Positions 1-7,445 of a stretch of 13,135 nucleotides of DNA are shown here, one piece after another (within the stretch, counting starts at the first letter, position 1; every line of letters starts with the position of its first letter). The DNA is from CALXSC01 sp035470525. GTDB taxonomy: Bacteria > Pseudomonadota > Alphaproteobacteria > Rickettsiales > UBA1997. The notes under the pieces are model-generated. The model did no database searches. It was not told the DNA's origin and was given only the letters and a program-made list of their open reading frames with translations. Location of the stretch: the NCBI GenBank assembly GCA_035470525.1, contig DATIQT010000031.1:1-13135 (forward strand), written 5' to 3'. The translations under genes and the position numbers were made by a program.

Positions 1-13
1 ATACGAGGAGATT

Positions 14-67
14 TAAAATTTTATTGCGATAGCGTATAACTTAATACGGTGAGACAATAAAATTTTA
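14..67. repeat. Inverted repeat (13-bp perfect arms) at left edge
   Basis: Arms TAAAATTTTATTG (14-26) and CAATAAAATTTTA (55-67) are exact reverse complements. A second 5-bp stem, CGTAT/ATACG (33-37/44-48), sits inside the 28-base gap. The whole could fold as one long two-part stem-loop. It lies downstream of the lpxI stop codon, in the 161 bases before the first gene. It has no U-tract on either side, so it is not a standard intrinsic terminator. I see no convincing gene in 1-161. It may be a dispersed palindromic element or part of the 3' UTR of the glmM-lpxI transcript. Confidence 0.5.
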
Positions 68-161
68 GAGCGACGAAGGGTGATTAAGGCAAAAGTTAGG
101 TTTAGTTGGTGGTTAAGTGAAAGTTGTTTGACTATATATAACTAAAAAAGCAAAGTTTTGG

Positions 162-989
162 TTATTTGTTCTTAACTCCAAAAAGAAATAAACCACTTTT
201 ATCAGCTTCTTTAATAGTTCCGCTTTTATTTATAATAAGATTATTTTCAAAATCTACTGCTATACCAGCAAAACCAGCTGACTTAACTTGTTTTATTGTT
301 TCTTCACCAATAGATGGCAAATCCGCTTTTTTTGTTTGATTTATTTTCTTTATTTTAACCAATATTGGTTTTCTGCCTGTATTGTACTTTATTTGTCCAC
401 ATCTATGAATTAACTCCTGTGTCCCTTCGATACATTCAACACCAATGACAATACCATTTTGAATAACAACAGACTGCCCTATATCTAAATCACTTATTTG
501 TCTTAAAACTTTAACACCTAAATCTATATCTATTTGATAATCATTGTTTGGTAAACCAAATTTTCCAGCTTGTCCTTGTGAAATTTTAACATCATCTAAA
601 ATAGCATCAACAGGCAAAACTTCAAAATTCTCTTTTTCAAGAAAATGAATAACTGACTGCAGAAGTGTATTATCACCAAAAATCTTGCATTTTAACAACT
701 TAATCAATAATGCAAAACCTTTTAAATCAGGCCATATTGTTTTTAAATCAGGCTTTTTAACTGCACCAGCAAAAACAACATTTTTAACTTTATTCTTATT
801 AAGAAAAGATAAAGCTTTTCCAACATCTCCAAAATTTATTGTGATATTATTTAAATGTTTATAGTCCTCTTCTTTTGCAAAATCTTTTATCAAAACAACA
901 TAGGGTTTAATGCCCTTTTTTTCACATTCTTCTATTATTAATAAAGGCAAATTTCCACTACCAGCTATCAAACCTATTTTATCAAACAT
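162..989 (-). CDS. lpxI: UDP-2,3-diacylglucosamine pyrophosphatase LpxI (lipid A synthesis)
   Basis: LpxI hydrolyses UDP-2,3-diacylglucosamine to lipid X and UMP on the cytoplasmic side of lipid A synthesis. It replaces LpxH in many alphaproteobacteria. The 275-residue length matches the family. The N-terminal domain opens with the typical glycine-rich GLIAGSGNLP (residues 6-15). The C-terminal domain carries the conserved DLPSIG (223-228) and AGFAGIAVD (238-246) stretches. D223 is probably the counterpart of the catalytic-region aspartate known in the Caulobacter enzyme (family knowledge, alignment by eye). The start codon lies inside the end of glmM (8-bp overlap), so the two genes are almost certainly cotranscribed and translationally coupled. 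Both act in amino-sugar/lipid A metabolism, which fits the pairing. No truncation or missing core motif is seen. Confidence 0.93.
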   Translation of the reverse strand: MFDKIGLIAGSGNLPLLIIEECEKKGIKPYVVLIKDFAKEEDYKHLNNITINFGDVGKALSFLNKNKVKNVVFAGAVKKPDLKTIWPDLKGFALLIKLLKCKIFGDNTLLQSVIHFLEKENFEVLPVDAILDDVKISQGQAGKFGLPNNDYQIDIDLGVKVLRQISDLDIGQSVVIQNGIVIGVECIEGTQELIHRCGQIKYNTGRKPILVKIKKINQTKKADLPSIGEETIKQVKSAGFAGIAVDFENNLIINKSGTIKEADKSGLFLFGVKNK

Positions 990-2343
990 ATTTCTTTATT
1001 TCTTCAACTATATTCTTCACAATATTTTTCATTAAATCACTATCTATACTTTCAACCATAACTCTTATCATCGGCTGAGTTCCAGATTTTCTAATTAAAA
1101 GTCTACCATTATTATGCAATTTTTCCTCAGATTTTGCAATAATATTTTTAACAGATTGTTCTTCCAATGGATTACTTTTATCCTTATCATACACAACATT
1201 TTCCATCAACTGTGGGACAGAATTATATAAATTAGTTATTTCACTTATTTTTTTATTTCTTTGAGAAGCCAAAATACTCAAAACCTGCAAAGCAACAAGA
1301 GTTCCATCACCTGTTGTTGAATAATCTCCTAAGATAATATGACCTGACTGCTCACCACCTAAATTAAAGCCACCCTTTCTCATTTCTTCAGCAACATATC
1401 TATCGCCAACTTTAGTCCTAATCACATTAAGACCAAAAGATTTCAAATAATTTTCCAAACCCAAATTCGACATTTGTGTAACAACTACAGTATCACCAAC
1501 AAGAGTTTTTTCATCAATCATTTTTTTAGCTACTAAAGCTATAATTTTATCTCCATCAATTTCTCGTCCTTTTTCATCAACTATAATAATCCTATCAGCA
1601 TCACCATCAAGCGCAATTCCAATATCGCATTGTTTTTCAATAACTAATTTTTGCAATTTTTTAATATCTGTTGATCCACATTCCGCATTAATATTTATCC
1701 CATTAGGTTGATTACCAATCACAAATAATTCTGCACCCAACTCTTCCAAAACTGTAGGAGTAATCTTATAACTAGCACCATTAGCACAATCCAATGCAAT
1801 TTTCAAACCATCTAAAGACAACTCTCTAGGAAATGCATTTTTCAAAAATTGTATATATCTTTGTTGGTACAACGAATGCTCTGAAACTGTTCTCTTTCCC
1901 AACTTATCATCTTCAGCCATAAAATTTTCAAAACAATTAGACTCTAAACAATCCTCAATTTTCTTTTCTATATCATCTGGAAACTTAACACCATTAGTAT
2001 CAAATAACTTAATACCATTATCATAAAAAGGATTATGAGAAGCTGAAATCACAATACCAATATCACATTTCATAGTTTTAGTTAACATAGCTACACCAGG
2101 TGTCGGTATAGGACCTAACAACAAAACATCTATACCCACAGCATTCAAACCAGCCGCCAAAGCATCTTCTATCATATAACCAGACAACCTAGTATCCTTA
2201 CCAATAACAATATTATTTCTATGTCCTTCCTTCTTTAATACAGCGCCAATAGCCATACCAATTTTACTAATCATATCAACAGTCAGAGGGAATTTATTCG
2301 CCCTACCCCTAATACCATCTGTTCCAAATAATTTTCTTTCCAT
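982..2343 (-). CDS. glmM: Phosphoglucosamine mutase GlmM
   Basis: GlmM interconverts glucosamine-6-phosphate and glucosamine-1-phosphate, the precursor of UDP-GlcNAc for peptidoglycan and lipid A. I place the start at 2343 rather than at the upstream in-frame ATG at 2376. The 2343 ATG is preceded by a GGGAGAG ribosome binding site about 10 bases away, while the 2376 ATG has none. This start gives the usual MERKLFGTDGIRGRAN beginning and puts the phosphoserine loop SASHNP at 100-105, so the active serine is S102, the same number as in E. coli. The metal loop DGDADR is at 246-251. The C-terminal phosphate-binding loop is RKSGTQP (418-424), where most homologues have RPSGTEP; this is a small but visible deviation. 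Length is 453 aa. First gene of the glmM-lpxI unit. Confidence 0.95.
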   Translation of the reverse strand: MERKLFGTDGIRGRANKFPLTVDMISKIGMAIGAVLKKEGHRNNIVIGKDTRLSGYMIEDALAAGLNAVGIDVLLLGPIPTPGVAMLTKTMKCDIGIVISASHNPFYDNGIKLFDTNGVKFPDDIEKKIEDCLESNCFENFMAEDDKLGKRTVSEHSLYQQRYIQFLKNAFPRELSLDGLKIALDCANGASYKITPTVLEELGAELFVIGNQPNGININAECGSTDIKKLQKLVIEKQCDIGIALDGDADRIIIVDEKGREIDGDKIIALVAKKMIDEKTLVGDTVVVTQMSNLGLENYLKSFGLNVIRTKVGDRYVAEEMRKGGFNLGGEQSGHIILGDYSTTGDGTLVALQVLSILASQRNKKISEITNLYNSVPQLMENVVYDKDKSNPLEEQSVKNIIAKSEEKLHNNGRLLIRKSGTQPMIRVMVESIDSDLMKNIVKNIVEEIKKYV

Positions 2344-2392
2344 ATTAAAACAACTCTCCCAATAATTTTCCCCCATAAAACATTAATATATT

Positions 2393-2418
2393 ATTATATT
2401 CTTTAAAAAAGTAAACAA
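2393..2418 (-). promoter_or_regulatory. Candidate glmM promoter
   Basis: On the minus strand a perfect TATAAT (2393-2398) lies about 50 bases upstream of the chosen glmM start. TTGTTT (2413-2418) precedes it with a 14-base spacer, shorter than the preferred 17. The divergent glmM-ruvA gap (2344-2545) is almost pure A/T, so chance -10 boxes are expected. A promoter for ruvA must lie in the same gap, but I could not choose one. Confidence 0.3.
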
Positions 2419-2545
2419 TTAAAATATTTCAAAATATAACAAAATTAAAATAAACAACCTATCTTACTTTAAATTTGTTTTAAATAATTTTTATTGAATA
2501 ATTGAATATTTATTTTATGATTTCAATAGAGAATATTTTAAATAT

Positions 2546-3157
2546 ATGATTGGAAAACTAAGAGGTATAATAGATTCAATATTTGAAGAACATTTAATAT
2601 TAGATGTTAATGGTGTTGGGTATAGAGTATTTTGTTCTTCAAAAACACTATCTTCAGTTGAAGTTGGAAAAGAAATGTCTTTAACTATACAAACAATAGT
2701 TAGAGAAGATGCGATAATGCTTTTTGGTTTTTTATCTAGCAATGAAAAAAGTTGTTTCGAAATGCTTTGCAAAGTAAATGGAATTGGTGCAAAAGTAGCC
2801 TTAAAAGTCATGGGGGCATTAACCATAGAAGAGATTCTAACAGCCATAGATTCAGAAGACTCAAAAATGTTTTGTAGAGCACAAGGTGTAGGACAAAAAA
2901 TTGCTTCAAGAATTATTATTGAATTAAAAGACATTAGAAAAAATATTGACACTACAGTGATTAATATTTCAAGTACCGTAAAAACTACAACAAATAAAAA
3001 CGACAGTAGAATGCAAGATGCCCTTTCTGCTTTGGAAAATTTAGGTTATCAAAAAAATGTTGCATATAATATTATTGCAAGTATTCTAAAAGAAAGAGAA
3101 GATATAGTTATAGAAAGTTTAATTACAGAAGCTCTAAAGAAAATTAATAACTTTTAA
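2546..3157 (+). CDS. ruvA: Holliday junction branch migration protein RuvA
   Basis: RuvA binds four-way DNA junctions as a tetramer and loads the RuvB motor on two arms. The 203-residue protein has the expected three parts. An N-terminal OB-fold begins MIGKLRG, which fixes the start. The acidic pin residues are E54-D55 in the REDAIMLFGF segment. Two helix-hairpin-helix motifs are seen (CKVNGIGAKVALKVMG around 75-90 and AQGVGQKIASRI around 112-123). After a variable Thr/Asn/Lys-rich linker (about 135-155), the C-terminal domain that contacts RuvB follows (DALSALENLGYQKNVA, 158-173). It is the first gene of the ruvA - small membrane protein - ruvB cluster on the plus strand and is divergent from glmM. 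Confidence 0.95.
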   Translation: MIGKLRGIIDSIFEEHLILDVNGVGYRVFCSSKTLSSVEVGKEMSLTIQTIVREDAIMLFGFLSSNEKSCFEMLCKVNGIGAKVALKVMGALTIEEILTAIDSEDSKMFCRAQGVGQKIASRIIIELKDIRKNIDTTVINISSTVKTTTNKNDSRMQDALSALENLGYQKNVAYNIIASILKEREDIVIESLITEALKKINNF

Positions 3158-3166
3158 GGTTTTAAT

Positions 3167-3538
3167 ATGAACAAAGATCTTGTTAAGTTTATGGACACCG
3201 AAAATAATACAAAAAGAACTAATGATTCAAAATTAGATGAAATAAATTTAAGGGATACCTCATTATATAATATAAGAAAAAATGATGAAGGACTATATTT
3301 TAATTTAAAAATTAGTGGCATAATTGATAAAAATATCACAAATTTGTTTATCCCATCTAGATTTTATGAACAAATAAATTCTAATCAAAGAAGTAACTTA
3401 ATTATAATAAGCAAAGCAAAACTTGTTGAATATTTCTTAGTTTATCCAGGGGCAGTAGCAAGTTTAGTACTAATAATTTCAACTTTTTTCAGATACTTAC
3501 CAACTATAAGAAATTTTTTTAACATCAGTGGATTTTAA
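3167..3538 (+). CDS. Small single-helix membrane protein between ruvA and ruvB, function unknown
   Basis: I do not recognise this 123-residue protein. The first 85 residues are hydrophilic and Asn/Lys-rich. Residues about 87-110 form one hydrophobic segment (EYFLVYPGAVASLVLIISTF) that should span a membrane. A short tail with R115 follows. There is no signal peptide, so it would be a C-terminally anchored or single-pass protein with a cytoplasmic N-terminal domain (inference). The ATG at 3167 is preceded by AAGG (3156-3159), which overlaps the ruvA stop codon. Only 9 bases separate it from ruvA and 6 from ruvB, so it is clearly within the ruv operon. Base composition matches its neighbours. 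A weaker alternative start is the ATG for residue 9. The tight packing argues that it is a real gene. Confidence 0.75.
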   Translation: MNKDLVKFMDTENNTKRTNDSKLDEINLRDTSLYNIRKNDEGLYFNLKISGIIDKNITNLFIPSRFYEQINSNQRSNLIIISKAKLVEYFLVYPGAVASLVLIISTFFRYLPTIRNFFNISGF

Positions 3539-3544
3539 TATATT

Positions 3545-4558
3545 ATGGATATAGTTAAAAATACAGAAAAAACAGATAATGATATTATTGAAAATTCATT
3601 AAGACCTAATTTTTTAAATGAATTTATTGGTCAAAGTGACATTAAATCTAATTTAAAGGTATTTATAGAATCAGCAAAAATAAGAAAAGACACTTTAGAC
3701 CATACATTATTTTATGGACCTCCGGGATTAGGAAAAACCACTTTATCTCAAATAATCGCTCACGAAATGGGCGTCGGATTTAAAGGAACATCAGGACCAA
3801 TAATTACAAAAGCTGGAGATTTAGCTGCTATATTAACTAACTTACAGCCAAATGATGTCCTTTTTATTGATGAAATACACAGATTGCATAGTACCGTTGA
3901 AGAAGTTTTATATTCCGCAATGGAAGATTTCAAACTTGATATTATAATAGGTGAAGGACCTGCTGCAAGAACAATTAAAATTGATTTACCGAAATTTACT
4001 TTAATTGGGGCAACAACAAGAGTAGGGCTTTTATCAAACCCATTAAGAGATAGATTTGGTATTCCATTAAAATTAAATTTCTACAATCATGAAGAATTAC
4101 AAAAAATTGTTGAAAGAGATTGCGACATACTTAATACAAAAATTTCAAAAGATGGTAGTTTTGAGATTGCCAGAAGATCACGAGGAACACCAAGAATAGC
4201 AATCAGACTTTTAAAAAGAGTTAGAGATTTTGCAATTGTTGCAAAGAAAAATGAAATAGATTTAGAAATAGTAAAGTTAGGACTTGAAAGATTAGATGTA
4301 GACAATATAGGTCTTGATAAATCGGACACAAAATATCTAAAATTTATAATAGAAAATTACAATGGTGGACCTGTTGGTATAGATACAATCTCTGCAGGAT
4401 TATCAGAAGAAAGAGATTCCATAGAAGATACAATAGAACCATTCTTAATTCAACAGGGCTTCATAAACAAAACCCCTAGGGGAAGAATTATTACACAAAA
4501 AGCCTATAAACATCTGGGAATTGAATTTAATCAAAAAGATAATACTAGTTTAATATAA
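3545..4558 (+). CDS. ruvB: Holliday junction branch migration ATPase RuvB
   Basis: RuvB is the hexameric AAA+ motor that drives branch migration with RuvA and hands junctions to RuvC. The 337-residue protein has the full set of motifs: Walker A GPPGLGKTT (58-66), Walker B LFIDEIHRL (D109-E110), sensor region IGATTRVG (154-161), and the arginine finger in LRDRFG (R170). The small AAA+ lid region contains RGTPRIAIRLLKR. The C-terminal winged-helix domain has GGPVGIDTISAGL and ends in GRIITQKAYKHLG, the usual DNA-binding wing. Start ATG 3545 lies 6 bases after the preceding stop and has no strong ribosome binding site, so coupling to the upstream gene is likely. No defects are seen. ruvC is not in the window. 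Confidence 0.96.
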   Translation: MDIVKNTEKTDNDIIENSLRPNFLNEFIGQSDIKSNLKVFIESAKIRKDTLDHTLFYGPPGLGKTTLSQIIAHEMGVGFKGTSGPIITKAGDLAAILTNLQPNDVLFIDEIHRLHSTVEEVLYSAMEDFKLDIIIGEGPAARTIKIDLPKFTLIGATTRVGLLSNPLRDRFGIPLKLNFYNHEELQKIVERDCDILNTKISKDGSFEIARRSRGTPRIAIRLLKRVRDFAIVAKKNEIDLEIVKLGLERLDVDNIGLDKSDTKYLKFIIENYNGGPVGIDTISAGLSEERDSIEDTIEPFLIQQGFINKTPRGRIITQKAYKHLGIEFNQKDNTSLI

Positions 4559-4611
4559 TCCATTACTCCTCTACATTTTTTCTAAATATTGAAAATATTG
4601 ACCCGCTCGGT

Positions 4612-4680
4612 TTCACCCCTGTCAAGCTCTCCGCCCTCTTCCCCCTCTGTCATTCTCAGAAGGCGGGAATCCAAGCAATG
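4612..4680. repeat. GC-rich dispersed repeat island (two CTGTCA units plus a GGCGGGAATCC end)
   Basis: This segment stands out as C-rich in A/T-rich DNA. It holds TTCACCCCTGTCAAG (4612-4626) and TTCCCCCTCTGTCATT (4639-4654), then GAAGGCGGGAATCCAAGCAATG starting at 4659. Related CTGTCAAG units occur in tandem at 12943-13007. The final ATCCAAGCAATG (4669-4680) recurs in reverse complement at 11302-11313. The GGCGGGAATCC end resembles the short intergenic palindromes widespread in host-associated bacteria (from general knowledge). A 60-codon ORF across it is a by-product of the repeat. Confidence 0.6.
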
Positions 4681-4705
4681 TTTCAACAAAAAAAATTATC
4701 ATATT

Positions 4706-4825
4706 AATTTAACCACAACTTCGCTTTTTACATTCATTAATCCCTTGAAAAACAAAATGAGAAGTTTTTAATATAATCCCAGCTTCGCTTTTTAAATTCA
4801 GAAAAAATGAAGTTATGGTTAATTT
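4706..4825. repeat. Nested inverted and direct repeats in the ruvB/ABC-F convergent region
   Basis: Two 17-base arms (4706-4722 and 4809-4825) are reverse complements at 15 of 17 positions; the right arm overlaps the ABC-F stop codon. Inside are two direct copies of CTTCGCTTTTTAxATTCA (4719-4736 and 4783-4800, one mismatch), 64 bases apart. The second copy forms a hairpin with AAAAAATGAAG (4783-4793/4802-4812). The region separates convergent ruvB and ABC-F genes and could end transcription from both sides, but neither strand shows a GC-rich stem plus U-tract. The rest of the 260-base gap holds only the GC-rich repeat at 4612-4680. Confidence 0.45.
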
Positions 4826-6510
4826 AAAAGATTTAACTTTGCCGTTAATTCTTCAACTTCCCTTGCCAACAAACCATAACCTTTATAATCTTGCTTCTTA
4901 AGTAATTCTTCCATCAAAACTTCTTTTTCAATAATCAAATTTTCCAATTTTTCTTTTTCTTTTTTATTATTTTTTGGCTTTTCTTCTACTTTTTGCTTTT
5001 TGATTTTTTCTTCTTTCTTTTCCTCACTTTCCCAACCGATTTTCTCTAAGAAACTTTGATAATTTCCTTCAAACAAGAAAGCTTTTCCATTATCAAAAAC
5101 AATAAGCTTATTTGCAATATTATTCAATAAATATTCATTATGACTAACAATAACAGAAGCACCTTCAAAACTCTCTAAGGCTTCCATTAAAGCTTCACAG
5201 GACTCCATATCTAAATGGTTAGTCGGTTCATCAAGAATTAGTAAATTACAAGTTTTTAATAATATTTTTCCTAAAAGTACCCTACTCTTTTCACCACCAC
5301 TCAAAACTGAAATTCTTTTTTGTGATAAATCGCCGGAAAACATCATAGTTCCCGCAATTCTCATAATATTTGGTTTTGGTATCAAAATATCAACAGACTG
5401 TAATTCTTGTTCTATTGTATGATTTGGATTTAAAGTATTAATATTTGTCTGACCAAAATAACCAATTTCTGTTTTTGTATTTGTTATAATTTTACCTTCT
5501 AATACTTTCAATTCTTCAGTAATTAATTTTAAAAGAGTAGATTTACCTTTACCATTTTTTCCAACAACACAAATTCTATCACCTTTTTGAATTTTAAAAG
5601 ATAAATTCTTAAACAAAAATTCATTTTGAGAATAACCAAAGCCAATATTTTCAGCTTCAAACATATTTGAATTTCCAACAAAATTCTGATATTTAAACTT
5701 AAATTCCAAATCCTGAATATCGGAAAGTTCCGTCTTTTGTTCTTGTTTATCAAGCATTTTTACTCTTGATTGAACCCTCGATGCTAAAGTAGATTTATAC
5801 CTAAATCTATCAATAAATTTTTGAACTTGTGCTCTTTTTTTATTTTCATTCAATCTTGATTTTTCATAGGTTTCTTCATCTGTAGCGATTTTATCATACA
5901 TATCTTGAGTATTTCCAGTAATTTTAATACTTGAACCCCTATGAATAATAATCGTATGAGTGATAATTTCGTCCATGAAAGATCTATCGTGTGTAATTAA
6001 CATAATAGAACCTTTATAATTCTTCAAGAAACCTTTTAGCCATCTAATTGACAAAATATCAAGGTAGTTCGTAGGTTCATCAAGCAACAAAATATCTGGC
6101 TCAGAAATTAACAATTTCGCCAAATTCAACCTAATTTGCCAACCACCAGAAAATTCATTAGGGGATTTTAATTTTTCTTCCTCGCTAAAGCCTAACTCAG
6201 ATAAAACTTTTTCAGCGTCCCAAGTTGCTTCTTTTTTATAATCAGGAAGAGCTAAACAAGCTTCTTCAATAACTGTTTCTTGAGTAAAATTTAAGTGTTG
6301 TTCCAAATAGCCAATTTTATAACCTTTTGGTATAACAATTTCACCTTCATATTCCTTAATTTTTCCACATAAAATTTTAAACAGAGTAGTTTTGCCACTT
6401 CCATTTCTTCCAATTAAACCAACTTTTTCCTTTTCTCCGACAATGAAATTTATATCATCAAATACATTTTTTCCACCGAATGATATAGAAAGATTTTCAA
6501 CTTTTAACAT
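4819..6510 (-). CDS. ABC-F family ATPase (YheS/Uup-like)
   Basis: ABC-F proteins are soluble twin-ATPase factors that act on ribosomes and are not transporters. The 563-residue chain has two ABC domains and no membrane segments. Domain 1: Walker A GRNGSGKTT (34-42), signature FSGGWQIRLNLA (120-131), Walker B LLLDEPTN (141-148), switch His in THDRSF (H174). An arginine/lysine-rich linker follows (about 215-255), with FIDRFRYKSTLASRVQSRVK typical of the ABC-F interdomain linker. Domain 2: Walker A GKNGKGKST (317-325), signature LSGGEKSR (403-410), Walker B LLILDEPTNHLD (423-434), switch SHNEY (457-461), where SHDR is more usual. Residues 491-563 are a highly charged, probably coiled-coil tail. 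The FSGGWQIRLNLA wording and linker suggest the YheS side of the family; exact subfamily and substrate state of the ribosome cannot be told by eye. Confidence 0.9.
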   Translation of the reverse strand: MLKVENLSISFGGKNVFDDINFIVGEKEKVGLIGRNGSGKTTLFKILCGKIKEYEGEIVIPKGYKIGYLEQHLNFTQETVIEEACLALPDYKKEATWDAEKVLSELGFSEEEKLKSPNEFSGGWQIRLNLAKLLISEPDILLLDEPTNYLDILSIRWLKGFLKNYKGSIMLITHDRSFMDEIITHTIIIHRGSSIKITGNTQDMYDKIATDEETYEKSRLNENKKRAQVQKFIDRFRYKSTLASRVQSRVKMLDKQEQKTELSDIQDLEFKFKYQNFVGNSNMFEAENIGFGYSQNEFLFKNLSFKIQKGDRICVVGKNGKGKSTLLKLITEELKVLEGKIITNTKTEIGYFGQTNINTLNPNHTIEQELQSVDILIPKPNIMRIAGTMMFSGDLSQKRISVLSGGEKSRVLLGKILLKTCNLLILDEPTNHLDMESCEALMEALESFEGASVIVSHNEYLLNNIANKLIVFDNGKAFLFEGNYQSFLEKIGWESEEKKEEKIKKQKVEEKPKNNKKEKEKLENLIIEKEVLMEELLKKQDYKGYGLLAREVEELTAKLNLLN

Positions 6511-6662
6511 ATTTATTCTTTTTTATACACATATAATAATTTGATATTATTATCATCAATAATAATTTCTCACACTTAAACAGCTAAATGTAAGATAACT
6601 TTCTCCACTAAATATGTTAAACATCTTATTAAAAATAAAAATATAATATAATTATAAAATAT

Positions 6663-6695
6663 AATTTATATTTTTCCACAAAAACATTGTTTTTT
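6663..6695. repeat. 33-bp direct repeat, copy 1
   Basis: This 33-base stretch, with TTTTTCCACAAAAACATTG in its middle, is repeated without mismatch and in the same orientation at 9311-9343. It lies in the divergent gap between the ABC-F gene and the gene at 6779. The two copies bracket exactly two accessory genes. The shared block contains TTGTTT, which could serve as a -35 element in the 9311-9343 copy. The rest of the 268-base gap holds the promoter at 6724-6770, a short A/T hairpin (ATTATTA/TAATAAT, about 6546-6566), and otherwise featureless A/T sequence. Confidence 0.85.
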
Positions 6696-6723
6696 AAATT
6701 TAAAAAATATTTTATTTTATTTT

Positions 6724-6752
6724 TTGACTCATATTTTCCAATGTATTATAAT
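6724..6752 (+). promoter_or_regulatory. Strong sigma70-type promoter for the gene at 6779
   Basis: TTGACT (6724-6729) and TATAAT (6747-6752) are separated by exactly 17 bases, 11 of 12 consensus positions. Transcription would begin near 6759, leaving a leader of only about 20 bases before the ATG at 6779. This is the best promoter match I found in the window. Confidence 0.65.
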
Positions 6753-6770
6753 AATCACATTATTATAATA
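6744..6770. promoter_or_regulatory. Palindrome over the -10 box (operator-like)
   Basis: Arms 6744-6754 and 6760-6770 are perfect 11-base reverse complements with a 5-base centre (TCACA). The left arm contains the TATAAT of the promoter, and the right arm contains a second TATAAT (6764-6769) and the expected transcription start. The placement suits a dimeric repressor site or a hairpin at the 5' end of the mRNA. A/T-only palindromes do arise by chance in such DNA. Confidence 0.4.
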
Positions 6771-6778
6771 TAAAAAAA

Positions 6779-7399
6779 ATGGACAAAAAAAATTTTAAAG
6801 AAATTTCAAATCTTACAGAAACAAATAAATTAAACTCAAGCGAAATAACTAATGAAGAAATAGAATTACTTCTTAATCTTTCAAGAGAAGATCAAGGAAA
6901 AAAAGAAACAACAGGAAATTTTACAAATCAATCTCTAAAAGAAAAACAAAATTTTGTTAGGAAAATAATTACTGAAAATGAAGTAAAGCAAAAATTGTCT
7001 AACCATAAAAACCAAAGAAATGTAATACTAAAAAATAACTTACAAACAACAACTCCTAATCAACCCATCATAACTGATTTTTATAATCTTACAAATGATA
7101 ATTCTATAACTTCTGATAGAGAAACAAAAAATACAGAAAAAGAAAATAAAAAAAGGAAAAGGGAGGAACATAATAAACAAGAAGAAAATACAGGAAAAAG
7201 ACAAAGAATTAACCCAATCAGTGAGCAAATTACAATTAATAGACAGGATTCTACAGAAACTACACAAAAAAATCTAGAAAAAATAACTTCAAAAGCTTTC
7301 CCAGGCTCTAATCCGGTATCACAAACTAATAAAACTTTAACCTTTGTAGAGAAATTAAAGAATAATCCAACAAATCAAAAAGGATTTTCAAAAGATTAA
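6779..7399 (+). CDS. Hydrophilic protein with bipartite NLS-like basic motif, function unknown (candidate effector)
   Basis: I do not recognise this 206-residue protein. It is rich in Asn, Lys, Thr, Glu and Gln with almost no hydrophobic core, no signal peptide and no membrane segment, so much of it is probably disordered. Two basic clusters, KKRKR (124-128) and KRQR (140-143), are 11 residues apart. That spacing is typical of a bipartite nuclear localisation signal. In an intracellular symbiont this would fit a secreted protein acting in the host nucleus (inference only). The last 20 residues (TFVEKLKNNPTNQKGFSKD) are basic. The ATG at 6779 has no ribosome binding site; a strong promoter lies just upstream. 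It shares the repeat-flanked segment with the gene at 7563. Alternatives are a nucleic-acid-binding or scaffold protein. Confidence 0.65.
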   Translation: MDKKNFKEISNLTETNKLNSSEITNEEIELLLNLSREDQGKKETTGNFTNQSLKEKQNFVRKIITENEVKQKLSNHKNQRNVILKNNLQTTTPNQPIITDFYNLTNDNSITSDRETKNTEKENKKRKREEHNKQEENTGKRQRINPISEQITINRQDSTETTQKNLEKITSKAFPGSNPVSQTNKTLTFVEKLKNNPTNQKGFSKD

Positions 7400-7445
7400 T
7401 AACAACTTAAAAATTAGACACTGTTAATACAATAACGTAAAATAT

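Noticed and set aside
2343..2376. Upstream ATG at 2376 as glmM start
   Set aside because: No ribosome binding site there, and it would add 11 residues absent from the family; the ATG at 2343 has GGGAGAG and puts the active serine at 102.
2515..2952. 145-codon minus-strand ORF over ruvA
   Set aside because: Fully antisense to ruvA, which has all its family motifs; A/T-rich coding DNA often leaves the reverse frame open.
4589..4771. 60-codon plus-strand ORF after ruvB
   Set aside because: It runs through the GC-rich repeat island and has no ribosome binding site or protein-like pattern after it; its unusual residues come from the repeat.
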